NCBI RefSeq assembly: GCF_014334055.1
Contig: NZ_CP060490.1
Span: forward strand, 2,666,001 to 2,730,000
Direction: 5' to 3'
Source of the DNA: Oscillibacter hominis
GTDB taxonomy: Bacteria; Bacillota; Clostridia; Oscillospirales; Oscillospiraceae
Length of the DNA stretch: 64,000 bases
In this document: positions 17,487-26,082 of the stretch, piece after piece
Layout: each line of letters starts with the position of its first letter
Numbering within the stretch: the stretch's first letter is position 1
Program-made: the position numbers and the translations under genes
The notes under the pieces: model-generated
What the model was told of the DNA's origin: nothing
The model's input: the letters and a program-made list of their open reading frames with translations, nothing else
Database searches by the model: none

Positions 17487-18352
17487 TCTGTAACATTTGC
17501 CCGCGCCGCTGTGCCGCGGAGCGGACGGAGCGCTCCGGGGCGGGGGCCTGCGCCATGCCCGCGGGTCTGCGGATCGCCCGGGCGGGGCTCCATTTCTGGG
17601 AGGAGCCCTGCATCAGCGGAGAGCGGGGCTCAGGTGCCATCTTCTTCTCCGGGTGCAACCTGCGCTGCTGTTTTTGCCAGAACGGGACCATCAGCGCCGG
17701 CGGATTCGGCAAGGCTGTTTCCACGAACCGGCTGTGCCGGATCATGGAGGAGCTGGTGTCCCAGGGAGCCCACAACATCAACCTGGTGACGCCCACCCAT
17801 TTCACGCCCTGGATTTTAGAGGCGCTGAACGAGCCTCTGGGCGTGCCCGTGGTGTGGAACTGCGGCGGCTATGAAACGGTGGAGACGCTGCGCACGCTGG
17901 AGGGGAAGGTGCAGATTTACCTGCCGGATTTCAAATACGCCATGAAGGAGCCGGCGCTGCGCTACTCCCGGGCGGCAGACTATTTTGACTACGCCTCCGC
18001 CGCCATATTGGAGATGTTCCGCCAGACCGGCCCCTATCAGATGGAAGATGGGCTGCTGCGCCGGGGCGTGGTCATCCGCCACCTGGTGCTGCCGGGCCAG
18101 ATGGAGAACACCCGCCGTTGCATCGATTGGGTGGCGGAGCAGTTCCGCCCCGGAGACGTGCTTTTCTCCCTCATGGCGCAGTATACGCCCCAGCCGGACG
18201 GCCCCCGGGAGCTTGACCGCCATGTGACGGGGGCGGAATACCGCGCCGCGGTGGAATACATGGAAAACTGCGGCATTGTGGACGGCTTTACCCAGGAACG
18301 CACCTCAGCCAGGGAGGAATACACCCCGCCCTTTGACCTGACCGGCGTATGA
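17483..18352 (+). CDS. radical SAM protein, PflX/COG1313-like
   Basis: The 289-aa protein is a relative of pyruvate formate-lyase activating enzymes. An N-terminal cysteine region (MICNICPRRCAAERTERSGA) precedes the radical SAM motif GCNLRCCFCQN at about residues 58-66. VTPTHFTPWIL, VVWNCGGYE and YLPDFKYA follow. No glycyl-radical enzyme is in the window, so the target is unknown. It shares an ATGA overlap with tdk and ends the plus-strand run before a bidirectional terminator. Confidence 0.85.
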   Translation: MICNICPRRCAAERTERSGAGACAMPAGLRIARAGLHFWEEPCISGERGSGAIFFSGCNLRCCFCQNGTISAGGFGKAVSTNRLCRIMEELVSQGAHNINLVTPTHFTPWILEALNEPLGVPVVWNCGGYETVETLRTLEGKVQIYLPDFKYAMKEPALRYSRAADYFDYASAAILEMFRQTGPYQMEDGLLRRGVVIRHLVLPGQMENTRRCIDWVAEQFRPGDVLFSLMAQYTPQPDGPRELDRHVTGAEYRAAVEYMENCGIVDGFTQERTSAREEYTPPFDLTGV

Positions 18353-18424
18353 CGGGGAAAACAGGCCCGGGCCGGTTTGGACACGATGACGTATTTCTGC
18401 GCTGGATGGCAGATACCAAGAGAC

Positions 18425-18477
18425 AAAATAAAGAAGAAGGCCCCGCGGCTTTATCGCAGGGCCTTCTTCTTTATTTT
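18425..18477. terminator. bidirectional intrinsic terminator
   Basis: A 19-bp perfect stem (18425-18443 with 18459-18477), with T-rich ends on both strands. It serves the PflX-like gene and the convergent flavin reductase gene, whose last codons enter the right arm. Confidence 0.95.
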
Positions 18478-18974
18478 TCCCGGGCACATGCCGCCCGAAG
18501 ATAGCCGTCCCAGGCGAAGAGCGCGTCCTTTTCCTCATCTCCGTAAATCTTGTCGATGCTGCAGATGTGGAGGAAGTGATTGCCGACCTCTACTGTCTGA
18601 GAAAGGGAGACCACAAGGGCCAGCCTGGTATCTGCTGGAATCTGGATGCTGGTGCCGGGGAGGGAGGCCAGAGGAATCTGAAAGCTTTGAACCTTGTCCG
18701 TGTCTTTTCCACTGACGGAGCCGCAGTGGATGGCCGCGTCCCGGAGGCTGCTGCCGGGGACGGCAAGGACCGCCTTTCCGGTCTCCCGGGTCCTCTTCCC
18801 GGTGTAGGAGCCCTTGCCCATGGCAAAGCCCAGCATGGGCGGGTTGGAGGAGAGATAGCTCACATAGGACACCGGGGCCAGGTTCACGGAGCCGTCCGGC
18901 TTCTCTGTGCAGACCAGGACCAGGGGGTTGGGGGAGGTGAACTCAGCCGCCTTGCGAAACTCCAGTTCTTTCAT
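18471..18974 (-). CDS. flavin reductase-like FMN-binding split-barrel protein
   Basis: The 167-aa protein fits the flavin reductase-like domain: TSPNPLVLVCTEKPDGSVNLAPVSYVSYLS, then PPMLGFAMGKGSYTGKRTRETGKAVLAVP, and the late VEVGNHFLHICSIDKIY. It probably binds FMN and transfers electrons from NAD(P)H. ATG 18974 has GGAAAGGA eight bases upstream; ATG 18983 is too close to it. It is divergent from an HxlR regulator, which is a common pairing for redox-responsive control. Confidence 0.85.
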   Translation of the reverse strand: MKELEFRKAAEFTSPNPLVLVCTEKPDGSVNLAPVSYVSYLSSNPPMLGFAMGKGSYTGKRTRETGKAVLAVPGSSLRDAAIHCGSVSGKDTDKVQSFQIPLASLPGTSIQIPADTRLALVVSLSQTVEVGNHFLHICSIDKIYGDEEKDALFAWDGYLRAACAREK

Positions 18975-19030
18975 GGTGATCATCCTTTCCGGTTGTGAAG
19001 GCCGTCCGGCCCTGCTTGCCTTTTGCTGAT

Positions 19031-19107
19031 ATGTTTATTATACTAAGGCCATATAAACATGCAAGTACGCAGATTATTCTTACATAGTATGGTGCGGCAT
19101 ACCATAC
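19031..19107. promoter_or_regulatory. two palindromes between flavin reductase and hxlR
   Basis: ATGTTTAT (19031-19038) pairs with ATAAACAT (19053-19060), and GTATGGT (19087-19093) pairs with ACCATAC (19101-19107). The spacing suits dimeric winged-helix proteins such as HxlR. These are candidate operators for one or both divergent genes. Confidence 0.55.
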
Positions 19108-19129
19108 GGGCCGCCGGGAAGGGGAACAT

Positions 19130-19495
19130 ATGGATAAGGACATGAGCTATGAGGAGTATGTGGAGCAGGTGCGCCAGGGGATTCTCACAAGCTCCGGGAA
19201 CTGCCCGGTGACGCCGCTTCTGGTGATGCTGCAGGGCAAGTGGAAGTTTCAGATCATCTACGAGCTGTGCATCAAGGGCCAGATTCGCTTCGGAGAACTC
19301 AAGAAAAGCCTTGCGGGGATCACAAACACCATGCTGACCAGCTCTTTGCGGGAGTTGGAGCGGGACGGCTTGGTCTCCCGGGTCCAGTTCAACGAGATCC
19401 CTCCCCATGTGGAGTACTCACTGACCGAGCGGGGGAAGGCGCTGCTACCCGTCTTTTATGCCATGACCAAATGGGGGTTTGAGTACATTCCGTAA
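19130..19495 (+). CDS. HxlR-family transcriptional regulator
   Basis: The 121-aa winged-helix protein contains CPVTPLLVMLQGKWKFQIIYELC, RFGELKKSLAGITNTMLTSSL and ELERDGLVSRVQFNEIPPHVEYSLTERG, which are the HxlR/YodB family blocks. The cysteine at the CPVT position is the one that senses redox or quinones in several family members. GGAAGGGGAACAT precedes ATG 19130. It is divergent from the flavin reductase, its probable target. Confidence 0.93.
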   Translation: MDKDMSYEEYVEQVRQGILTSSGNCPVTPLLVMLQGKWKFQIIYELCIKGQIRFGELKKSLAGITNTMLTSSLRELERDGLVSRVQFNEIPPHVEYSLTERGKALLPVFYAMTKWGFEYIP

Positions 19496-19614
19496 TAGCT
19501 GCCTCCCACATGCCGATATGATACAAGACTCCGTTGTCGGATGGTGGTATCATCAGACGGGAAACGGCCCTTGATATCCCAAGGGTCCACATTATATTGG
19601 GAGGTCTGTCCGCC

Positions 19615-20070
19615 ATGAAACAGGCAAAAGTAATCTGTCCGATCTGCGCCTACCGAGAGAAAGCGCCTGACGAAACGCTTACACACTGTCCCCGGTGCAA
19701 TACCGATCTCACCGGGAGCGACCCGGAACAGAAGGTGCGTGAGGCGCCGGGCACCTATACCGCAGGCAAGATGGGCACCAACGCCTCCATCTATCTCACT
19801 GACCGCCGGCTTCTGGTGGTGCCTGAAAAATTAGAGGGATTCAACCTGACCTCGGTGCTGACGGCGGCCGTTGTCAACAAGATGACCAGCAAATACGGCG
19901 TGGTCTCCGTTCCGCTGGAGCAGATACGGTCCGTGGAGGAGGGCAAGATGGGCCTGCTGCAAAAGATCCTCATCGTCGTTACCGCTGACGGTGAAAAGAT
20001 CGTCCTCACCCTGCCCAAGCTGAAGGAGTGGAAAGAAGCCATTGTAAACGCCGCTCCGAACCTGAACTGA
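19615..20070 (+). CDS. zinc-ribbon plus PH-like domain protein
   Basis: The 151-aa protein starts with a zinc ribbon (CPICAYREK, then HCPRCNTDL). It continues with a compact beta-rich domain resembling bacterial PH/GRAM-like folds (SIYLTDRRLLVVPEKLEG, VSVPLEQIRSVEEGKMGLLQKILIVVTADGEKIVLTL). It has no membrane segment. The function is unknown. ATG 19615 has TGGGAGG ten bases upstream. The 119-base gap after hxlR contains an ATGATAC/GTATCAT inverted repeat, possibly an operator. Confidence 0.7.
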   Translation: MKQAKVICPICAYREKAPDETLTHCPRCNTDLTGSDPEQKVREAPGTYTAGKMGTNASIYLTDRRLLVVPEKLEGFNLTSVLTAAVVNKMTSKYGVVSVPLEQIRSVEEGKMGLLQKILIVVTADGEKIVLTLPKLKEWKEAIVNAAPNLN

Positions 20071-20075
20071 ATAGG

Positions 20076-20112
20076 AAAAAGGGGCGGCGCCGGAAGGCAC
20101 CGCCCCTTTTTA
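20076..20112 (+). terminator. intrinsic terminator
   Basis: AAAAAGGGGCGG..CC, loop GGAA, GG..CCGCCCCTTTTT, with a small internal mismatch, directly after the PH-like gene. Confidence 0.9.
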
Positions 20113-20207
20113 TTTCTTTCCCCGGCATATTCTGAAGTTGAGACCGCCCTTTTTTGTTCCACAGCGGCTCAAACTGAAGGCATGGCCGTCCCATATGCGA
20201 TAGGCAG

Positions 20208-21227
20208 TTATTTGGAGGACAGCCTGCGCAGCTCCTCCAGCGCCTCCTCCAGACCCTTGGACCTGGCCGAGGGGTTGCCCCGCAGGATGCGGGCGGCCCG
20301 GGCGTAGGCCTTGTCGGACGTGGAGCGGATCCGCTCCCGCTGGCGCTGGAGCTTCTCCAGGGCCTCGGCGATCTCGGCGCGTTTTTCCTCCAGGTACTCG
20401 GCGGATAGGTCGGTGGCGGAGTCCAGCTTCTCCCTGTACTGCTCCAGCCCATCGGCAAGGGTTTGGACCACACTGAGCTTCCAGGCACGGCGGCGCTGGA
20501 CGTTCTCCTGCATCTGGGCGCGGAGGCTGGCCCGGCGGAGGGCCTTTTCCATGGCGCGCTCCTGGCGCAGCCCCTCCAGGCGGTAGCGGCCTTCGTCCAG
20601 CTTGTCGCGGAAGCGCTGTAAATCCTCCTCCGCGAAGGCGGAGTACACCTCAAGCCGCTTCTGGATGCGCTGGAGGTCTTCGTTGCTCTGGGCAAGGTTT
20701 TCCAGCATCTCCCGCAGGTTCATGGCTGCGTTGAAGGACTGCACGGCGTCCACGGTGGTGGCCACGGCCAGCAAAAAGGCAGCGACCTGGGCAATTCCCT
20801 CCGGAATCCTCAAAATCAGGCGCTGAATGGGCGGATGGACGATTTGTACCAAAAAGATGGAGAAGGCGCCCCAGCCCAGGGAGCAGAACAGGCAGATGTG
20901 GCCGTTGAGGTTCAGGGGCTTGTCGCTGTAGTCCCAGTACCGCACGCGGAAAAGCCGCTCCATGGCGGCGCCCGTAAAATACTCCAAAATGGTGGCGGCG
21001 ACCATGCCCAGTAAAAAGACCAGGAAGAGGTTGTCCTGGACCGAGAGGGTGGCCAGCAGGATGATCAGCGCCCCGGAGCCGTAGATCGGCAGCAGCGGGC
21101 CGTGGAGAAACCCCCGGTTGACCCATGTCTTCTTCTGCACGGAAACGAGGCAGGACTCCCAGATCCAGCCGCAGAAACAGTAAAAGAAAAAGAACAGAAT
21201 CCACTGGGACAGGGTGTAGTGGGACAT
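20208..21227 (-). CDS. PF06541-family membrane protein (putative ABC-transporter type IV) with coiled-coil tail
   Basis: The 339-aa protein has an N-terminal membrane half with about five helices (WILFFFFYCFCGWIWESC, GALIILLATLS, LFLVFLLGMVAATILEY, SLGWGAFSIFLVQIV, IAQVAAFLLAVATTV). The WIWESC and WVNRGFLHGP blocks match PF06541. The C-terminal ~150 residues are charged, Leu/Arg/Gln-rich and probably coiled-coil. ATG 21227 follows AAAGGAGAGG. It is not next to an ABC ATPase, and the family's transport role is unproven. Confidence 0.8.
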   Translation of the reverse strand: MSHYTLSQWILFFFFYCFCGWIWESCLVSVQKKTWVNRGFLHGPLLPIYGSGALIILLATLSVQDNLFLVFLLGMVAATILEYFTGAAMERLFRVRYWDYSDKPLNLNGHICLFCSLGWGAFSIFLVQIVHPPIQRLILRIPEGIAQVAAFLLAVATTVDAVQSFNAAMNLREMLENLAQSNEDLQRIQKRLEVYSAFAEEDLQRFRDKLDEGRYRLEGLRQERAMEKALRRASLRAQMQENVQRRRAWKLSVVQTLADGLEQYREKLDSATDLSAEYLEEKRAEIAEALEKLQRQRERIRSTSDKAYARAARILRGNPSARSKGLEEALEELRRLSSK

Positions 21228-21303
21228 GAAACCTCTCCTTTGATGATCGGATTGTATCAGTGTAGCACAAATACGGGCGTGATTCAACCAAAGAAGCGGC
21301 GTA

Positions 21304-22551
21304 TCACTGCGCTTCCTCCGGAACAGGCTTCACGAGAACCTCCAGCACCCGGCGGTGGTCCACCTGGGTGACGGTGACGTCCAGGCCCTCCCACTGGAAG
21401 CGGTCGCCGGATTGAGGCAGCCGGCGGAGCTGTTCCACCACCCAGCCGGAGACCGTGCTGGCGTCACACTGGCCGCGGATGGAGAAGAGGTCATACAGGT
21501 CGGAGAGGTCGGCGCTGCCGGAGATAAGGTAGCTGCCGTTGCCCTGGGGGCGGAAATACTCTGACACCTCGTCGTGCTCATCCCAGATTTCACCCACCAG
21601 CTCCTCCATGATGTCCTCCATGGTCACAAGGCCCTCTGTGCCGCCATACTCATCCACTACCACGGCCATGTGCAGCTTCTTGGTCTGAAGCGTCCGCAGC
21701 AGCTGATCCACCCGGGTGTTGGGCGCGGTGTAGTGGATGGGGCTGATGCAGGCGGAGATGTCGCCCTGGCCCCGGTAGCGGGCGGAATAAAAGTCCTTTT
21801 CGTGGACGACACCGATGATATCGTCAATGCCCTCGTGATAGACCGGGAGCCGGGAGTAGCCGCTTTCGGCAAAGATGGCGGCGATCTCCTCCGTGGTGGC
21901 CCGGTCTGAGATGGCGGCAATGTCCACCCGGGGCGTCAGGATGTCGCCTGCCTCCAGATCGCCGAAGGTGATGGCCGAGCGGATCAGCTCGCTCTCATGC
22001 TGGTCCAGCCCGCCTTCGTTCTCCGCCTCGGAGACCATGGTGATCAGCTCCTCCTCCGTGATACCCTGGCTCTCCTCTGTGCGGAATATCACACTGAGCA
22101 GCCGCTTCCACTGGGCAAAGAGGAAGTTCAGCGGCCGCAGGATCACAAGGAAGACGCGCAGCACCGGCGCCGAGGCCATGGCAAATTTCTCCGGGTTCTC
22201 CTTGGCCAGGCTTTTGGGGGAGATCTCGCCGAAGATGAGGATGACCACAGTGAGCACCACCGTAGAGACCGTGGGGCCGTATGCGCCCGCCAGGCGGGTG
22301 AACAGCACGGTGCCCACGGTGGTGGCGGTGATGTTCACAATGTTGTTGCCGATAAGGATGGTGGAGAGCAGCCGGTCATATTCCTCCGACAGGGAAAGGG
22401 CCAGCGCCGCCCGGCGGTCGCCGCCGTCGGCTTTGCTTTTCAGCCGGATCCGGTTCAGGCTGGAAAAGGCGGTCTCCGTGGCGGAGAAATAGGCTGAGAG
22501 GCATATGAGGGCAAGAATTGCGATGGCCATTGTGATACTGGGACTGTCCAT
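21304..22551 (-). CDS. CNNM/CBS/CorC-domain membrane protein (hemolysin/HlyC family)
   Basis: The 415-aa protein has an N-terminal CNNM (DUF21) transmembrane domain with the [15 protein letters not shown] signature and GNNIVNI, a CBS pair ([54 protein letters not shown]) and a C-terminal CorC/HlyC domain. Bacterial CNNM proteins export magnesium (and sometimes cobalt); the old name hemolysin is misleading. AAAGGAGTG precedes the ATG. It has its own promoter and a leader with an internal terminator (separate entry), so ion-responsive control is likely. Confidence 0.9.
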   Translation of the reverse strand: MDSPSITMAIAILALICLSAYFSATETAFSSLNRIRLKSKADGGDRRAALALSLSEEYDRLLSTILIGNNIVNITATTVGTVLFTRLAGAYGPTVSTVVLTVVILIFGEISPKSLAKENPEKFAMASAPVLRVFLVILRPLNFLFAQWKRLLSVIFRTEESQGITEEELITMVSEAENEGGLDQHESELIRSAITFGDLEAGDILTPRVDIAAISDRATTEEIAAIFAESGYSRLPVYHEGIDDIIGVVHEKDFYSARYRGQGDISACISPIHYTAPNTRVDQLLRTLQTKKLHMAVVVDEYGGTEGLVTMEDIMEELVGEIWDEHDEVSEYFRPQGNGSYLISGSADLSDLYDLFSIRGQCDASTVSGWVVEQLRRLPQSGDRFQWEGLDVTVTQVDHRRVLEVLVKPVPEEAQ

Positions 22552-22639
22552 GAGGACTCATCACTCCTTTTTCAAGATCAAAAATGGTGCGGGGCTGACC
22601 CATTGCCGCCCCACAACTTCGCCGTCCGAACCCATGGAT

Positions 22640-22693
22640 AAAAAAACAGACAGGAACCGCCCCATCACAAAAGAGGATGGGACCGTCCCTGTC
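22640..22693 (-). terminator. leader terminator upstream of the CNNM gene
   Basis: Read on the minus strand, an 18-base arm (22693-22676) pairs with 22666-22649 with one mismatch and two G-U pairs, followed by TGTTTTTTT (to 22640). It lies about 90 bases before the CNNM start and after the promoter, so it must be bypassed for expression. Confidence 0.9.
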
Positions 22694-22780
22694 AGCAATG
22701 TTTATGTAGATGGGTGGCAACGGTGGTTCGTCCACGGAACTGACTCCTTTTCCAAAATACCGGCGAAAGAGATGCGCGAT
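22694..22780 (-). promoter_or_regulatory. candidate riboswitch aptamer region (class not identified)
   Basis: About 87 nt lie between the predicted transcript start and the leader terminator. On the RNA strand it holds GUUCC, a GUGG-ACGAA-CCAC hairpin and then CGUUGCCACCC. The order is loosely like the M-box (magnesium) core, but conserved M-box bases are missing. A metal- or metabolite-sensing RNA is inferred from the promoter, structured RNA and terminator layout. Confidence 0.55.
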
Positions 22781-22786
22781 GCTGCC

Positions 22787-22815
22787 AGTATACCATGGCA
22801 TGGGAAAAAAGGCAA
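22787..22815 (-). promoter_or_regulatory. sigma-A promoter for the CNNM leader
   Basis: On the minus strand: TTGCCT (22815-22810), 17 bases, TATACT (22792-22787). The transcript would start near 22780, giving a leader of about 230 nt. Confidence 0.7.
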
Positions 22816-22830
22816 TCAACGATCCGTTAA

Positions 22831-22861
22831 GAAAGCTCCCGCCAGTGCGGCGGGAGCTTTC
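22831..22861. terminator. intrinsic terminator of the NAGPA/SLH gene
   Basis: GAAAGCTCCCGCC, loop AGTGC, then the exact complement GGCGGGAGCTTTC, three bases beyond the minus-strand stop. Confidence 0.85.
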
Positions 22862-22864
22862 CTG

Positions 22865-25843
22865 TTACAGAAGGTTGTAGAGAATCTTTGCCATCTGTCC
22901 CCGGGAGATGGGGGAGTTGGGCCGGAAGGAGCCGTCTTCATAGCCGCTGATGACGCCCTGGGAGACCATGGTGGAGACATAGTAGCCGGCGTAGGCGGGA
23001 ATGGAGGCCGTGTCGGTGAAGGACAGGGTGGACTCCGTGTAGCCCTTGGGCTGGGTGCGGCCCATCATGGCCGCGGCCTGGGCCCGGGTAATGGAAGAGG
23101 CGGGCTTGAAGTACAGCCGGCCGTCGGAGCCCATGGTGCCGTTGAGGATGCCCTCGGTATACAGCGCCTTTACCGCGGTCAGGGCAAAGTCCCCAATTTG
23201 ATCCAGATCCGCGAAGGGCAGCTCCACGGACTCATACGCTCCGGCGCTGAGCCCCAGGTAGCGGTACAGCATCACGGCGAACTCCTGGCGGGAGATGTTG
23301 CGGGAGGGGCGGAAGGTGCCGTCGGCATAGCCGGTGGTGATGCCGGAGGTGTAGAGGTAGTCCACATAGGCGGAGGCCCAGTAATTGGCAGTGTCGCTGA
23401 AATGGGGGGCCTGGGCGGTGGAGGCCGCGTCCGCCGAGGCGCGCCTGATGTTGCCGGAGGCATCGGTGGCAATGATGCTCACCCGGTGGCCGCTGCCGTC
23501 ACCCACCGCCACGGCGGCGGAGACGGCGCCGGTGGATTCATTGTAGTTGAAGGAAACCGCCTTGCCGTCCACTGTGACGGAGATGTTCGCCTTGGGCAGC
23601 AGGCCGTCCACCTCGTCGGACACGGCGCCGCTCAGGGCCGTGCCGGAGAGAGAGGCGGTGACGGCGGGGGCGGTTTGATCCACAATGTCGTTGTAGGAGC
23701 ACACGATCTGATCCAGATAGATGGTGCCGGAGGGCGTTGTGCCGGAGACGGTCAGGTCGGTGATGGACGTGGCGCCCTCAGGCAGCTTGACGCTGAGCTG
23801 TTTCCAGCCGGTGAAGTCCAGGGCGGCCAGCGTCACGGAGCTGTAGTTGGCGCCGTCAAAGGTGGTGGCGGAGAGGGTGTTTCCGGATCCGTCGCCGTAG
23901 ACCCAAAGGTTCAGCCGGTTGTAGTTGGCCTTGAAGCTGAGGGAAGTGAGGAACAGCGAGGCGCTGGAGGTTGCCTCATCCATGACATAGCTCAGCGCGC
24001 CGGAGGCCTTGCCGAAGCGGACAGTCTCCACGTTGGTGTTGCGCTCCAGCGCGGTGCCGGAGGTGGAGGCGCTCCACTCGACCAGGCCGCCTTCAAAGTC
24101 CTCCAGGGTGTTCAGGGACAAAGAGGTCACGCGGACGGGCAAAGAGACGCTCTTTCCGCCGCCGGAAACGGTGAGGGTGCCGGTGCCGGGCTGGAGGGAG
24201 GCGGTGAACTTACCGGCGGCGTCCACCGTGCCCACGTCGCCGGAGATGCTCCAGGTATAGGCGCTGGCGGAGGAGAAGAGGGAGAGGTGGTTGTACGTTG
24301 CCTTGGGCGTCAGCTGGACGCTTTCCCCCGGGGCAATGGTCACGGCCGAAAGGGCTCCGGCGGGGCCGGAGATGCTGAGGCTGTCCACCTTGTCCACCGT
24401 GTGGATGACCGCGCTGCCGCTGCGGCCCTCGCCGGAGGCTGTGACGGTGACGTCACCGCTGTAGGCGGGCAGGATCACGGCGCCGTTTTCCACGGTGCCG
24501 TCGGAAGAGGACAGGTCATAGCCCGCGTCCATGGGGATATAGTTGGTGTCCACACCGGAGGCAGACACCCTGACCGTGCTGCCGGTGAGGGCGTAGGAGC
24601 TTTCGGGCTTGACATAATAATGGCTCAGAATGCCGGTGGAGGAGTTGGAGGCCACCAAAAAGACGTGGTTGGACACGGACCGCTCCGACCCCTCGGATGG
24701 GGTGTTGATGGTGGAGGCGGAGGTGGTGTCCGGGGAGGTGACGGAGAGTGTGGTGGAGCCGCCGCCGTCCAATCCCAGTGCGGTGACGCAGCCAAGCTCC
24801 ACCATCCGCTGGCCCACCTGGGAGAGCGTGGCGCCGATGCTGTGGCCGCTCTTGCGGCCGTCCACTGTGTAGAAGACCAGCGTGCCGTCGGCTTTCTGGC
24901 CAATGGCGGTGCGGGGCGCCTGCCCGCTGGGAAGTCCGGAGGCGACCGCTCCGCCCGAGACCAGGGAGTAGAGGGCGCCCACGGCGTACTCCACGTCGTT
25001 CCAGCGCGTGTCGGAGGCGGTGACGGACAATGTCAGCGTCTGGCCCGGTGTCAGGTTCTTCAGCGCGTCGGTGTAGTAGGTACCGGTCTTGTTGTTGGCG
25101 GAGAGCACCACGCTGTTGGCGCCCACAGCGGTGGCGGAGGCGTCGGTGAGCACCTGCTCCACCTGAAGGGTCATCTCTGTGCCGATGGACAACGAGCCGT
25201 CCACAATGGAGCAGACCACGTCCACGCCGGGCTCAGTGGTGCCGTTGGTGTGCTTGGCGTTGAAGTCGTAAGTATAGAGGTAGATGCCGCCCTCAGAGAC
25301 CCGTGCCTTGTTCACGTCGGTGATGGAGCGGATGACAGTCTGGCCGGAGGCGTTCTGCCCCAAGTTGATGGAGTACTTGATGCCCGGCTTTCCCAGCACC
25401 GCGGTGCCGTCGGCGCAAAAGCCGATGGCGTGGTAAGCGGCGGCGCCGGTGCGGATCTGCCCCTCCGTAATCACGAGGCCGATGGGCACGCCGTTTCCTG
25501 TGTTATAGAAGTCGCCGTTGATCCCGGCGACCACCCGGTAGCCCTGGGCTTCCAGCGCCTTCGCGGTGGCGGAGACGGTGGAGCGCTGGGTGATCGCGCC
25601 GCCGTAGGTGACGATGGGTGTGACGGATTCACTGGGCACATAGGTCACCACGTTCTCCGTCCGCAGATCGGAATACGCGCTGCTCCAGAACACGCTGGTG
25701 TTCAGCTGCGTCTCCTCATGCAGGCCGGTGGAGACGTTGGTCAGGTCGTCACCCATGGCGTAGGATGCCGCAGCGGACAGCGAGGCGCTGGCCAGCACCG
25801 CCGCTAAGATCAGGGATGTTGCTCTGCACAGGAACTTTCTCAT
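22865..25843 (-). CDS. secreted phosphodiester glycosidase (NAGPA domain) with S-layer homology repeats
   Basis: The 992-aa exported protein has a signal peptide (about 1-28). A phosphodiester glycosidase/NAGPA domain covers roughly 75-385 (VVAGINGDFYNTGNGVPIG and TALGLDGGGSTTL). It is followed by Ig-like and carbohydrate-binding-like beta modules (400-740) and three SLH repeats (814-992: YADGTFRPSRNISRQEFA, YFKPASSITRAQAAAMMG, YEDGSFRPNSPISRGQMAK). The SLH repeats should tether it to cell-wall polymer. It probably removes sugar caps from phosphodiesters in wall or host glycans. ATG 25843 follows GGAGGCA. A palindromic GGTAT/ATACC overlaps its presumed -10 region. Confidence 0.88.
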   Translation of the reverse strand: MRKFLCRATSLILAAVLASASLSAAASYAMGDDLTNVSTGLHEETQLNTSVFWSSAYSDLRTENVVTYVPSESVTPIVTYGGAITQRSTVSATAKALEAQGYRVVAGINGDFYNTGNGVPIGLVITEGQIRTGAAAYHAIGFCADGTAVLGKPGIKYSINLGQNASGQTVIRSITDVNKARVSEGGIYLYTYDFNAKHTNGTTEPGVDVVCSIVDGSLSIGTEMTLQVEQVLTDASATAVGANSVVLSANNKTGTYYTDALKNLTPGQTLTLSVTASDTRWNDVEYAVGALYSLVSGGAVASGLPSGQAPRTAIGQKADGTLVFYTVDGRKSGHSIGATLSQVGQRMVELGCVTALGLDGGGSTTLSVTSPDTTSASTINTPSEGSERSVSNHVFLVASNSSTGILSHYYVKPESSYALTGSTVRVSASGVDTNYIPMDAGYDLSSSDGTVENGAVILPAYSGDVTVTASGEGRSGSAVIHTVDKVDSLSISGPAGALSAVTIAPGESVQLTPKATYNHLSLFSSASAYTWSISGDVGTVDAAGKFTASLQPGTGTLTVSGGGKSVSLPVRVTSLSLNTLEDFEGGLVEWSASTSGTALERNTNVETVRFGKASGALSYVMDEATSSASLFLTSLSFKANYNRLNLWVYGDGSGNTLSATTFDGANYSSVTLAALDFTGWKQLSVKLPEGATSITDLTVSGTTPSGTIYLDQIVCSYNDIVDQTAPAVTASLSGTALSGAVSDEVDGLLPKANISVTVDGKAVSFNYNESTGAVSAAVAVGDGSGHRVSIIATDASGNIRRASADAASTAQAPHFSDTANYWASAYVDYLYTSGITTGYADGTFRPSRNISRQEFAVMLYRYLGLSAGAYESVELPFADLDQIGDFALTAVKALYTEGILNGTMGSDGRLYFKPASSITRAQAAAMMGRTQPKGYTESTLSFTDTASIPAYAGYYVSTMVSQGVISGYEDGSFRPNSPISRGQMAKILYNLL

Positions 25844-26034
25844 GCGTTGCCTCCATTTAGTACATTCTCTTGGTATACATAATACCGATACAGTCCCACA
25901 TAGCATAGCACGCTCCGGGAAAAATGTAAACCGTAAAATCCGTGGGAATGCTGTGGGACGAATTTTCTTTTAGACGGAGCGGGAGCGGAAAAAGTTGCAT
26001 GGGGCAGCTGTATGGAGGCCCGCCGTAAAAGAGG

Positions 26035-26070
26035 GGAAAAAGAAAGCTGCCGGAAGCCCAGGCTTCCGGC
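26035..26070 (-). terminator. intrinsic terminator of hemW
   Basis: On the minus strand GCCGGAAGCC-TG-GGCTTCCGGC is followed by AGCTTTCTTTTTCC. The rest of the 239-base gap to the NAGPA gene (25844-26082) holds that gene's promoter region and nothing else I can name. Confidence 0.85.
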
Positions 26071-26082
26071 AAGCGGCCTCGA

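Noticed and set aside
22505..25807. 1100-codon open frame on the plus strand
   Set aside because: It is the antisense shadow of the NAGPA/SLH gene; the product is a Gly/His/Val/Ala-rich string with no family match, as high GC makes long antisense frames.
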